From assembly GCA_017745015.1 (NCBI GenBank), contig JAGIAF010000038.1, positions 1 through 16,545 on the forward strand: 16,545 bases of DNA, in the 5' to 3' direction. The DNA comes from Bdellovibrio sp. (GTDB taxonomy: Bacteria; Bdellovibrionota; Bdellovibrionia; Bdellovibrionales; Bdellovibrionaceae). Made by a program: the position numbers and the translations under genes. Below are positions 1 to 6,905 of the stretch, in pieces (the stretch's first letter is position 1; every line of letters begins with the position of its first letter). The notes below the pieces were generated by a model, which saw nothing but the letters and a program-made list of their open reading frames with translations, made no database searches and was not told the origin of the DNA.

Positions 1-1252
1 CATTTATATCCAGTGCATTTCCCATCGAAGAGCTATCGACAATCATAAAATTATGGTGCCAGTGATATTCCTCGCGACGGCTGTTCTTATAAAACGGCCG
101 AACGGGGAAGTTGAGAGAATGAATGGAGCTCGAAGTGTACTCGTAAGTTTTGTATCCCAGAATTTTCGGTTCAATGCCTAAGACTTCACTGAAGTGCACA
201 TCGCCGGAGCCAAAAACCACTGGGGCTTCGACTCGCGCGAGCTTGCGTAAAACATCTGCGAAGTTTTTTGCATAGTCCTTAAGGAATGATTCCTGTTTTT
301 TGTAAAACCCAAAGAACTGACTGCCATTAAAGATCCACGCCGGAGTGTTGTTCTGCTGTAAGCTTTCAAATAAACGATCTTGTTGAGAGGAGCCCCAGTG
401 CATTCCGCCAACACCCGGTTGATCGCGATAGAAACGATCATCCATGAAGAAAAATCTCTGACCAAAGCCAGCGAACTCAGAACCCACGCCAAAGGTGCGT
501 TTGAAGCCATCGGTTTCTTTGCAGCCCCAGAATAAATCGAAAATCCGCTTCGTTGTCGCTTTAAGAGGATAGTCTTTGCAGGCATTGTTCTTGCCGAAAT
601 CATGGTCGTCCCAAGTCGCCAAGGTGGGAATCAGTGAGGGCTGAATAAAGTGGCGCAGCCGAGACCGGGTTTCGCAATAACGACGCCAGATATCTGACTC
701 AGAACCATTCGAAAAAAAATCGGCATAAACAGAATCACCAATCAGAAAAATCATGTCAGGCTTTTGCGCGAAAAGAAGATCCCACATCACACGGGCATGT
801 GTTTTAAAAAAGTCGCAAGCGCAACTCACCAAAGCAAAACGCAGATTTTTTGTTTTATTCAGTGGCAGACTTTTAAAAAGTCGTTCATCTAAAACCGCAC
901 CGCGATCTTTATCTAAAACTTCCAAGTGATAAGTTATTCCAGGTTCCAAACCTGTGATCCAAAGCTTGTCGATCCCCTGATGATAATAAGAGCGGAAGTC
1001 GTGATCCCAGATCTGACAGGCCACCGGTCGGCCTTGCGAGTCAGTGACTCGGTAAGCATAGGGCTGTTTGCCCTGGGTCAACACTGTGATTTGAGTGGAA
1101 TGGGAGTTTGTCATATGCTGACAGATAGGGATCTGACCGGAGTACCCCGACGCAGCCCTAGCAATTCCAGCAAAAAGGGGTGAATTGATCGCCGAAACGC
1201 CTATAATCGAGCTCGCGCCCAGTTTTAAGAAACCTCGTCTTGAGGTTTTCAT
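1..1252 (-). CDS. PhoD-like alkaline phosphatase/phosphodiesterase, Tat-exported, 3' end outside window
   Basis: The frame is open from the ATG at 1252 to the left edge, giving 417 residues without the C-terminus. Residues 3-10 (TSRRGFLK) form a twin-arginine motif followed by a hydrophobic stretch, so the protein should be exported folded by Tat to the periplasm. Metallophosphatase motifs follow in PhoD order: FALVSCACDF at about 139-148, IGDSVYADF at 171-179, TWDDHDFGKNN at 213-223 and GSGDVHFSE at 348-356. PhoD enzymes release phosphate from phosphomono- or diesters using bound metal (family knowledge); the substrate here is unknown. A good Shine-Dalgarno (AGGGGGATTG) sits directly before the ATG. 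The gene diverges from the beta-barrel gene at 1417. The family is fairly sure; the exact subfamily is not. Confidence 0.88.
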   Translation of the reverse strand, partial: MKTSRRGFLKLGASSIIGVSAINSPLFAGIARAASGYSGQIPICQHMTNSHSTQITVLTQGKQPYAYRVTDSQGRPVACQIWDHDFRSYYHQGIDKLWITGLEPGITYHLEVLDKDRGAVLDERLFKSLPLNKTKNLRFALVSCACDFFKTHARVMWDLLFAQKPDMIFLIGDSVYADFFSNGSESDIWRRYCETRSRLRHFIQPSLIPTLATWDDHDFGKNNACKDYPLKATTKRIFDLFWGCKETDGFKRTFGVGSEFAGFGQRFFFMDDRFYRDQPGVGGMHWGSSQQDRLFESLQQNNTPAWIFNGSQFFGFYKKQESFLKDYAKNFADVLRKLARVEAPVVFGSGDVHFSEVLGIEPKILGYKTYEYTSSSIHSLNFPVRPFYKNSRREEYHWHHNFMIVDSSSMGNALDIN

Positions 1253-1295
1253 CAATCCCCCTATCCGTTCGTCCTAATAGGTCACCGGAAACCCC

Positions 1296-1307
1296 TTGAA
1301 TGTTCAA
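1296..1307. repeat. Short perfect inverted repeat TTGAA-TG-TTCAA
   Basis: A 12-base palindrome with 5-base arms and a 2-base centre lies in the divergent region between the PhoD-like gene and the beta-barrel gene, 44 bases upstream of the phosphatase start. It has the size of a dimeric regulator half-site pair but could be chance, and no known operator is recognised. Confidence 0.25.
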
Positions 1308-1350
1308 TGGTGCCCGTTAAAAAGCAGCTTTCTTCCAGCTAAATTTTGCA

Positions 1351-1386
1351 CTGACAAAGACCTGACTTTTCTTTTGGGGTTATGGT
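1351..1386 (+). promoter_or_regulatory. Candidate Pho-box-like direct repeat plus -10 for the beta-barrel gene
   Basis: Two 7-mers, CTGACAA (1351-1357) and CTGACTT (1362-1368), repeat with an 11-base period. This is the geometry of a PhoB box, whose consensus half is close to CTGTCAT. A -10-like TATGGT follows at 1381-1386, 12 bases after the second repeat, and there is no good -35, as expected for an activator-dependent promoter. The start codon is at 1417. Only CTG-CA-type positions match the enterobacterial consensus, so this is suggestive only. Confidence 0.3.
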
Positions 1387-1416
1387 AGGTAAAAGCTCGT
1401 AAACCCAGGAGATTTC

Positions 1417-2364
1417 ATGCACAAAACGGTCTTGTTTTCAGCCTTAATTGGTTTGTCCTTAAATGCCTTCGCACAAAGTTCAACTTTGTCAGTTCCCTCA
1501 AACCAAAGCACTGCAGTTGCGGCACCAGAAGCAACCTTGAAATCCAGCACGTCTATCAACAAAAAATTCGAAGACGATAAAGACATCACAGACGCAAGAT
1601 TGAAAGCAGACTCTGGTTCTCTTTCTCGTTACTCTTTGAAATTCTCTCTTGGTTACTTCGGTCCACCGATCGGTGACCTTTCAAACGAAATGCAGCCAAA
1701 TCCAGATAGCGCAGTAGGTACATTCGAAACTGCATTGAGTGGTTCGATCGGTGCTCGCTACCGTATCGATACAAAAAGCGCCATCTCTGTGGGTACGGGG
1801 GTAAGCGCGATCACTCCGGTGCAAGGTGTAAAACGTTACGATACTAAAAATCCATTCATCTCTTACGATCGCAATGCTCGTTTGGGTGAAGTGCAAATGC
1901 GTAACAGCTTCGGCGTGACGGCAGTGACAAACCCAGCATTCCGGAAAATCGGTGAGTACGCTGGTTTGAACTACGACAACTCTTTGGTTTACAACTTGGG
2001 TACTTCAAAAGTGGCAGTTGGTGTGGATACATCTTTGAGCTACTACTTGTTTGAGCGTGGTCCAAACGAGAAGAGCAGAAAAGAAAGAACAACAGGTCGT
2101 TACAGCTTGGGTTTATTCCCGCAAGTGAAATACAACTTCACAGATAAATTGAACGCTTACACATCGTTGGCGATCAACTTTAATAACCCGCGTGGTACGG
2201 ATGATTTGTCTGTATTGTGGAATAGAACTTTGAGCCAACGTGTGGGTTTTGGTTACGCATTCACTCGTGACATCTACTTTGCACCGTACTTGAATTTCTA
2301 TCCAAAGGCTTTCAGTGCAGATATGACGACTGTGAATTTCTCGACGACGTTCTCAATCCTTTAA
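1417..2364 (+). CDS. Outer-membrane beta-barrel protein, unrecognised family
   Basis: 315 residues. The N-terminus (MHKTVLFSALIGLSLNAFAQ) is a Sec signal peptide with a probable cleavage site after AFA. A Ser/Thr/Ala-rich linker follows to about residue 70. From there on, strands alternate polar and hydrophobic residues, with many Tyr and Phe at strand ends (such as SRYSLKFSLGYF, VGVDTSLSYYLF and GRYSLGLFPQVKYNF), and the chain ends in a short hydrophobic strand at the last residue. That pattern fits an outer-membrane barrel. Codon use is strongly biased toward codons such as GGT, CGT and AAC, suggesting high expression. It is read alone, with AGGAG before the ATG and a strong terminator after it. 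I do not recognise a specific porin family, so the transported substrate is unknown. Confidence 0.82.
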   Translation: MHKTVLFSALIGLSLNAFAQSSTLSVPSNQSTAVAAPEATLKSSTSINKKFEDDKDITDARLKADSGSLSRYSLKFSLGYFGPPIGDLSNEMQPNPDSAVGTFETALSGSIGARYRIDTKSAISVGTGVSAITPVQGVKRYDTKNPFISYDRNARLGEVQMRNSFGVTAVTNPAFRKIGEYAGLNYDNSLVYNLGTSKVAVGVDTSLSYYLFERGPNEKSRKERTTGRYSLGLFPQVKYNFTDKLNAYTSLAINFNNPRGTDDLSVLWNRTLSQRVGFGYAFTRDIYFAPYLNFYPKAFSADMTTVNFSTTFSIL

Positions 2365-2391
2365 GATCTCTACTAACAAATTTCAGACATA

Positions 2392-2425
2392 AAAAAACCA
2401 GAACGCCTTATCGTTCTGGTTTTTT
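2392..2425. terminator. Rho-independent, probably bidirectional terminator
   Basis: A perfect 14-bp stem (2392-2405 with 2412-2425) has a 6-base loop CCTTAT. It carries A-runs on one side and T-runs on the other, so it can terminate on both strands. It lies 27 bases after the beta-barrel gene and 35 bases beyond the stop of the small minus-strand ORF at 2461-2550. Confidence 0.93.
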
Positions 2426-2460
2426 ATTATTTAAACACCTCATTTGACCGAGGATGCTTG

Positions 2461-2550
2461 TTAGGGTGGTCCGGTCTCCCTATGTGCAGTCAATTCACGA
2501 ATCTCCGTTGATAAGATAAATTCGTGACGTACTACATGCGTTGTTGCCAT
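2461..2550 (-). CDS. Candidate small protein (29 residues)
   Basis: An ATG at 2550 opens a 29-codon frame ending in TAA (2461-2463): MATTHVVRHEFILSTEIREL..., then a short polar tail ending GPP. It is preceded by AAGGAGCC, a near-perfect Shine-Dalgarno with 6 bases between AGGAG and ATG, and by a small hairpin (2571-2587). A bidirectional terminator lies just downstream. Together these give the small frame the layout of a separate transcription unit, although no convincing promoter was found between it and the NUDIX gene 141 bases upstream. It has no signal peptide or membrane segment. The start region (GGAGCC...ATGGCAACAAC) resembles that of the basic protein gene at 11177. The alternative is a non-coding RNA with a fortuitous frame. 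Confidence 0.45.
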   Translation of the reverse strand: MATTHVVRHEFILSTEIRELTAHRETGPP

Positions 2551-2570
2551 TCAAGGCTCCTTTCGCTTCC

Positions 2571-2587
2571 ACATCAGTGGATGATGT
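2571..2587 (-). promoter_or_regulatory. Hairpin in the leader of the small ORF
   Basis: ACATCA-gtgga-TGATGT is a perfect 6-bp stem with a 5-base loop, ending a few bases upstream of the AAGGAGCC ribosome-binding site of the 29-residue ORF. It could protect or present the leader. No T-tract follows, so it is not a terminator. Confidence 0.3.
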
Positions 2588-2691
2588 AATACGTATCGGC
2601 TGGACCTTTGGATAGTTGAGCTTCTTTTTCGACTTTTCTTAAATTTTTCGGCGAATCTCAAAATGAGATGGGAGCTTCTGCTCTAAGAATC

Positions 2692-3327
2692 TTACTTTGC
2701 TAAATGCTTCAGCAGATTTTGAGTCATCATGTAGGTGAGTCCCCACAACGGTGGATCACGATCTACGGAAATTGCTGGAAGTTTGATGAATACGTCGTCT
2801 CTTTTTAATTCGTACTGTGTCTGTCTCTGTGGATTTCTAAGATCGTTGAGGGAAATCCAGAAAAAGTCAGCGACTTCATTTTGATCTAAGTGAACATGGA
2901 ATTCGCGCTCCGTATAGAAAACAAAGGGGCGAATAAAGAAGTCCAACATCGTCCCGTGTTTGCGCGCTTGGATGTCATCGAGGCGACCGATGAGTTCCTC
3001 AGGCAATAAATCAATTCCTACTTCTTCAAAGGTTTCGCGCAAGGCTGTGCCTAAATCACTGACATCGGCATCTTCTTTTTTTCCACCGGGAAAAGCGATG
3101 TGACCGCCCCAACGATCATTAGGGTGCAGGGCTCTTTGAATAAATCCAATTTCGAGATTGTCGTAGGGACCACGCAAGATCAATGAAACGCAGGCATAGT
3201 TGTGCAGCGTCTTGGATAAATCTAGCGGAGAGTTAAGCGAGAGGCTTTCGGCAATTTCGTTTCTCAAAAGAAACTCCCTTCGACGGGACCATTCTAACAT
3301 TGATGGCCCGCAGAAGGGAATAGTCAT
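2692..3327 (-). CDS. NUDIX hydrolase, CoA pyrophosphatase (NudL)-like
   Basis: 211 residues. The NUDIX box is at about 81-106: GGKKEDADVSDLGTALRET followed by FEEVGI, containing the RE-x2-EE metal-binding core (R97, E98, E101, E102). The preceding GGHIAFPGG and the DADVSDLGTALRE spacing match the NudL/UPF0035 type, which cleaves the diphosphate of CoA and its derivatives, rather than the standard GX5E form. Following LIGRLDDIQA and FFIRPFVFY segments fit the fold. No signal peptide, so it is cytosolic. The ATG at 3327 lies 15 bases after the stop of the Cys-rich gene and has no clear Shine-Dalgarno; a second in-frame ATG at 3300 is possible. CoA as substrate is an inference. Confidence 0.85.
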   Translation of the reverse strand: MTIPFCGPSMLEWSRRREFLLRNEIAESLSLNSPLDLSKTLHNYACVSLILRGPYDNLEIGFIQRALHPNDRWGGHIAFPGGKKEDADVSDLGTALRETFEEVGIDLLPEELIGRLDDIQARKHGTMLDFFIRPFVFYTEREFHVHLDQNEVADFFWISLNDLRNPQRQTQYELKRDDVFIKLPAISVDRDPPLWGLTYMMTQNLLKHLAK

Positions 3328-3342
3328 GTCATGAAACAGGTC

Positions 3343-3780
3343 TTATCTGCAAGAGCGGCGAGAAACTGTTTCGCTTCTGGATTCAGTTTTAAGCACGCGG
3401 CAATTATTGTAGCGATAGAAGTAAGAGCAGCGCTCGATGGCTTCGCGCTCTGTTTGATAGCGAGAGTTTCCGCGGGATTCTACAGTCATTTTGTAGCCGC
3501 GATAATCTAAGCCCTCAGCAGTTGTTACGTAGTAATCGGCAGAACATGTTTCGATACAGCTGCCATGTTTTTTCAAGCAAGAGTTACAGTCAGAGTGGCC
3601 ACCCCAATGCTCTTCCCAACCTTTATCAGTTGCAGAGCACGTTACGTTTGGTCTGTCCCAACCACCACCGTGACCACCGCCACGACCTGGATTTCCCCAA
3701 CCCATAGTTTCTGCAAAGCTTGCAGCAAATGTGTTCAATGCAAAAAAGCTGATGATGAGTGCCGTAGTTAGTGATTTCAT
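3343..3780 (-). CDS. Secreted Gly- and Cys-rich protein, unknown function
   Basis: 145 residues. Residues 1-19 (MKSLTTALIISFFALNTFA) are a Sec signal peptide. The mature part starts with a Gly/Trp-rich stretch (GWGNPGRGGGHGGGWDRP), then holds eight cysteines, including CNSC, a CIETC and a C-terminal SCR, so four disulfides in the periplasm or outside are possible. The rest is rich in Arg, Tyr and Ser. I do not recognise a family. A ten-pair hairpin (3786-3818) overlaps the G-run that serves as its ribosome-binding site. The stop lies 15 bases before the NUDIX start, so the two may be co-transcribed. Confidence 0.75.
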   Translation of the reverse strand: MKSLTTALIISFFALNTFAASFAETMGWGNPGRGGGHGGGWDRPNVTCSATDKGWEEHWGGHSDCNSCLKKHGSCIETCSADYYVTTAEGLDYRGYKMTVESRGNSRYQTEREAIERCSYFYRYNNCRVLKTESRSETVSRRSCR

Positions 3781-3785
3781 TTTTC

Positions 3786-3818
3786 CCCCATTTGGTGATT
3801 GTTGAGTTCCAAATGAGG
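3786..3818 (-). promoter_or_regulatory. Leader hairpin covering the Shine-Dalgarno of the Cys-rich gene
   Basis: On the minus strand CCTCATTTGG (3818-3809) pairs with CCAAATGGGG (3795-3786): ten pairs with one G-U and a 13-base loop. The right arm includes most of the G-run (3789-3785) that lies 4 bases before the ATG at 3780. Folding would hide the ribosome-binding site, suggesting control of translation by structure. The alternative is a dyad operator at the DNA level. Confidence 0.45.
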
Positions 3819-3861
3819 CTATTTCAAATGTGATGCCAATGAGGTTGGAGTCAAAGTGACT

Positions 3862-4509
3862 CTAAACTAGATAGTAAAGTATGCAGAAATACTGACTGAT
3901 GCTCCCAGCCATGACGAAGAGGTGCCAAATACCATGAAAGTGTTTGACCTTCTCGTCGAAAAGAAAGAACGCGATGCCACCAGTATACAGAACGCCACCA
4001 GTTGCGAGCCATACCATGCCGCGTGGATCGAGGTTCTGCGTCAAAGGTTTCATCGCAACCAAAATCAACCAACCCATCACGACATAAATAATCAATGAAG
4101 GAATGCGCGTGCGATGAGAAAGTGTCAGTTCAAAAATAATTCCGATGAGTGCTAAAGACCAATTGATGCCGAACAACCACCATCCCCAAGGTCCATGCAA
4201 TGTGATCAAAGTAAATGGCGTGTAGGTTCCGGCAATCAATAAATAGATGGCCATGTGATCCAGCTTTTGCAGGACCTTTTTCGCGCGCCCTTGCATGCTG
4301 TGATAGAGAGTGGAAATCGTATAGAGGAGAACTAACATCCCACCATAAACACTGGTGCTGACGATTTTCGTGACGTCACCTTGAAGGCTTGCCACCGTGA
4401 CCAAAACAGAAGTTCCAGCGATCGACAGAGCCGTACCAATTAAGTGACTGATACTGTTGAAGCGCTCACCGTGATAGATAGAAACCTCCGATAGATTTAA
4501 TCGTAGCAC
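3862..4509 (-). CDS. trhA: Hemolysin III / PAQR-family membrane protein TrhA
   Basis: 215 residues, about seven membrane segments. Family residues are present: ERFNSISHLIG at 15-25, STLYHS (S66, H70), KLDH (D84, H85) and HGIWH (H192, H196). These are the Zn-site positions of the PAQR/HlyIII fold. The bacterial family sits in the inner membrane and is linked to membrane-lipid homeostasis; the name hemolysin is historical. The chosen start is a GTG at 4509 with a poor upstream ribosome site. A strong GGAGG lies inside the frame at about codons 8-9, with only an ATC suitably placed after it, so the real start is uncertain but cannot be far downstream, because the conserved region begins at residue 15. 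It diverges from the MFS gene. Confidence 0.9.
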   Translation of the reverse strand: MLRLNLSEVSIYHGERFNSISHLIGTALSIAGTSVLVTVASLQGDVTKIVSTSVYGGMLVLLYTISTLYHSMQGRAKKVLQKLDHMAIYLLIAGTYTPFTLITLHGPWGWWLFGINWSLALIGIIFELTLSHRTRIPSLIIYVVMGWLILVAMKPLTQNLDPRGMVWLATGGVLYTGGIAFFLFDEKVKHFHGIWHLFVMAGSISQYFCILYYLV

Positions 4510-4574
4510 AGTCTTTTAAAAAATTGCGATGAAACTCTCGAAATCTAAGACGCAAGACCTCGCAGCAATCTTGC

Positions 4575-4603
4575 TTGTGAAAACCAACTAATAAAAGAAT
4601 AAT
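4575..4603 (+). promoter_or_regulatory. Probable sigma-70-type promoter of the MFS gene
   Basis: TTGTGA (4575-4580) and AATAAT (4598-4603) are separated by exactly 17 bases, matching 4/6 and 5/6 of the housekeeping consensus. The -10 lies 24 bases before the ATG at 4628, leaving a short leader that contains the AAGGGG ribosome site. Confidence 0.5.
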
Positions 4604-4627
4604 TACTCAGGTATTTAAGGGGATTCT

Positions 4628-5845
4628 ATGAAGACTTCTGCCGCCAGTGTACGTTTCATTTTCGCGACCATCTTTTTAGATGCGTTGGGTATCGGTATAT
4701 TGATTCCGGTATTTCCAGATGTCATTCGTCGCTTTGGACATGATCCTTCCTTCGTGAATCATTACTATGGCTACTTTATTTCGGTGTACGCGTTGATGCA
4801 GTTGCTTGCGTCGCCTGTACTTGGCTCATTGTCAGATCGACATGGTCGACGTCCAGTTTTACTTGTATCATTGTTGTGCGCAGGTCTTGATTATATCTTG
4901 ATGGCCTTCGCTCCAACTTTGGGAATTCTCTTTGCGGGACGTATTGTTGCGGGTCTCACGGGTGCAAGTATGACAGTGGCCAGTTCGTACATGGCTGATA
5001 TTTCTGATGACTCAAATCGCTCCGCCAACTTTGGGATGATTGGCGCGGCCTTCGGTTTGGGCTTTATCGTCGGCCCGGGGCTTGGTGGGGTGCTAGGTCA
5101 TATGGGGCATCAAGCGCCTTTCATCGCCGCTGCGATCCTAAATATTCTGAATTTCGCCTTTGGCTATTTTATCTTACCTGAGTCTTTGGATGAAGCTCAT
5201 CGTCGTCCGATGAGCTGGAAGCGATTGAATCCGTTCCACTCTCTTTTCAAGCTGTTGTTCAAACCGGGAATGCGCTTGTTGATTTGGATTTACTTCTTGT
5301 TGTATTTGGCGGGTCAAGTTCATCCAAGTATTTGGACGTTGTACACGCAGTTCAAGTTTAATTGGTCGGCGTTTGAAGTAGGCTTGTCACTTTCCTTTGT
5401 TGGCCTTTCGGTAGCCTTCACTCAAGGGTATCTCACGCGCATCGTGATTCCAAAGTGGGGCGAGCAAAAGTCTTTGTACATCGGGATGTTCTTCTATATC
5501 GCAGGCTTTGCGGCGTTTGCTTTCGCAAACCAAGGTTGGATGATGTACGTGATTATGGCCGCGACCACATTATCTGGAATCACTGGGCCGGCTTCGCAAT
5601 CCATCATCTCCGCCGGAGTGCCTCCACAAGAGCAGGGCGAGTTGCAAGGGACGTTGATGTCTATGGCTAGTTTAACAGCGATTATCGGTCCCTTAATGTA
5701 CACTGATGCCTTCGCACGTTTCACGTCGGCGGATGCTCCTGTTCAGTTTTCCGGAGTGGCGTACTTTATCGCGGCCTTGATCAGCGTTTTGGCTTTGATC
5801 CTCTTCATGTTTTACAAAGGCAGATCAAAACCCGTCGCGCTATAA
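4628..5845 (+). CDS. MFS efflux transporter, TetA/multidrug-like
   Basis: 405 residues with about twelve membrane segments. The N-terminus FLDALGIGILIPVFP (16-30) is typical of the TetA/DHA1 group. Motif A, GSLSDRHGRRP, is at 66-76, and GFIVGPGLGG at 145-154 is the antiporter motif C region. Such proteins export small hydrophobic compounds in exchange for protons; TetA likeness alone does not show tetracycline resistance. The start is supported by AAGGGG before the ATG and by the promoter at 4575. There is no repressor gene next to it (the divergent neighbour is trhA), so it is probably not drug-inducible in the classic TetR way. Its stop overlaps the convergent hydrolase gene by 6 bases. Confidence 0.92.
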   Translation: MKTSAASVRFIFATIFLDALGIGILIPVFPDVIRRFGHDPSFVNHYYGYFISVYALMQLLASPVLGSLSDRHGRRPVLLVSLLCAGLDYILMAFAPTLGILFAGRIVAGLTGASMTVASSYMADISDDSNRSANFGMIGAAFGLGFIVGPGLGGVLGHMGHQAPFIAAAILNILNFAFGYFILPESLDEAHRRPMSWKRLNPFHSLFKLLFKPGMRLLIWIYFLLYLAGQVHPSIWTLYTQFKFNWSAFEVGLSLSFVGLSVAFTQGYLTRIVIPKWGEQKSLYIGMFFYIAGFAAFAFANQGWMMYVIMAATTLSGITGPASQSIISAGVPPQEQGELQGTLMSMASLTAIIGPLMYTDAFARFTSADAPVQFSGVAYFIAALISVLALILFMFYKGRSKPVAL

Positions 5846-6826
5846 GATCTGTTGCAAATAAGAAGGCAGATCTTTTTTGCCCGGGTGTGGTCCAAGCACT
5901 GTTGAGTGATCCCCCGGGAATCTTGGAAAGTGTTTTTCCAAAAGAGCTTTCACTTCGGTAGCCGTGATCGGGGAGTGCTCATGGAGCTCTCCCAGTTCTT
6001 CGACAAAATACGGATACTGTACCGAAGTTGTCAGAGCATTCCAGAAATGCATTTCAAACAGAGTTCCTGTCATCGGAATATTCTTAGCAAAAAGATTGGC
6101 GATTTTTTCGGGAAGCTTGTTCAAAGGAGCTTCGGTATAGTCTTGAGCCTGTTCGCCACGCTCCGCAAAGTAAAGCTCCATACTAAACTTTGTGGGCCAG
6201 GAGATCGAATAAAGACCCTTAAAGAAATCAGAGCAAGAGCGCATGTCCGTAATCGCTGCCGGCAAAAAGAACTCTACAAAGTTATCCAAGTGAGTTTCTT
6301 TATAAGAACAACCACGAACAGAACCGCCCTGCCATGGAGTATCCACCGCGATCACGCGAATCTCTGGAAGGTTTTCGAGCATTTGAACTTTCGAAAGAAT
6401 ATTTAAAGCCTCACGTGCGATAATGCCGCCCATGCTGTGAGCAATCAGTGTCACGCGGGGTGTTCTGAGACTCAGAAGATTGAGCGCCAGATCCTGGGCG
6501 GAGCGCTTCAGTGAGCGATGAAGATCATCATAGGCGAAATAGAAAAGCTGATATTGTGCGAGCTTAGGCGCCGAGCTGATAAGATTTGCGAAGTCTTTCG
6601 CTGACCCCGAACGTCCGTGAATCAAAATCAGCGGTTCTTCGCGCAGCTCTGCGATTTCATCAAGCGGCTCCATAGGAATCAGGCGCCCCTCATAGCGGGG
6701 GCCCAACAGGCGGCGTTCGTCTTTGCGGCTGAAGTGATATAGTTTTTGAGCCTGGGCAGGGGATCCCTGAAGCAGGCTCAAAGTTGATACTAAGATCGAA
6801 AAGGGCACTGAGAGATTTGTTTTCAC
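5840..6826 (-). CDS. Exported alpha/beta hydrolase (lipase/PGAP1-like)
   Basis: 328 residues with a Sec signal peptide (about 1-26, ending SPAQAQ). The hydrolase core begins with LILIHGRSGSAKDF (66-79), giving the HG oxyanion segment. The nucleophile elbow is AHSMGG with Ser131, and GDHSTVLG places the likely catalytic His at 307. IRVIAVDTPWQGG (156-168) matches the lipase/PGAP1-like strand; Asp162 or a later Asp could complete the triad. It probably cleaves esters, perhaps lipids, in the periplasm or outside the cell. The two cysteines C173 and C198 could form a disulfide. It is convergent with the MFS gene and carries that gene's terminator inside its last codons. Confidence 0.82.
   Translation of the reverse strand: MKTNLSVPFSILVSTLSLLQGSPAQAQKLYHFSRKDERRLLGPRYEGRLIPMEPLDEIAELREEPLILIHGRSGSAKDFANLISSAPKLAQYQLFYFAYDDLHRSLKRSAQDLALNLLSLRTPRVTLIAHSMGGIIAREALNILSKVQMLENLPEIRVIAVDTPWQGGSVRGCSYKETHLDNFVEFFLPAAITDMRSCSDFFKGLYSISWPTKFSMELYFAERGEQAQDYTEAPLNKLPEKIANLFAKNIPMTGTLFEMHFWNALTTSVQYPYFVEELGELHEHSPITATEVKALLEKHFPRFPGDHSTVLGPHPGKKDLPSYLQQIL
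5844..5878 (+). terminator. Rho-independent terminator of the MFS gene, inside the hydrolase gene
   Basis: AAGATCTG (5844-5851) pairs perfectly with CAGATCTT (5867-5874) across a 15-base loop, and a T-run extends to 5878. The stem starts at the MFS stop codon and lies in the last 12 codons of the convergent hydrolase gene, so both genes share these bases. Confidence 0.75.
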
Positions 6827-6905
6827 GAAAGCTAATTTCGTGTTTTGTCCTCAGCAAGTCGAGTTACGGATTTCTCATTAAGGATCCGTCATCGATAGCA
6901 GGTTC

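Noticed and set aside
178..603. 141-residue minus-strand frame
   Set aside because: It lies within the PhoD-like gene in another frame; the open frame from 1252 to the left edge carries the metallophosphatase motifs.
2655..2669. ATCTCA-AAA-TGAGAT hairpin after the NUDIX gene
   Set aside because: Six A-T-rich pairs and no T-tract on the minus strand; not convincing as a terminator.
3848..3862. GAGTC-AAAGT-GACTC dyad at the hemolysin III stop
   Set aside because: Only five pairs and no T-run; probably chance.
4628..5845. Calling the MFS gene a tetracycline resistance determinant
   Set aside because: Likeness to TetA is at the level of the DHA1 group; there is no tetR neighbour and no mobile context.
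5906..6406. 166-residue plus-strand frame antisense to the hydrolase gene
   Set aside because: Composition is shadow-like (Cys/Arg/Phe-rich) and the real gene on the other strand has signal peptide and catalytic motifs.
6866..6889. ACGGAT...ATCCGT inverted repeat downstream of hflX
   Set aside because: Six pairs with a 12-base loop and no T-tract; too weak to call a terminator.
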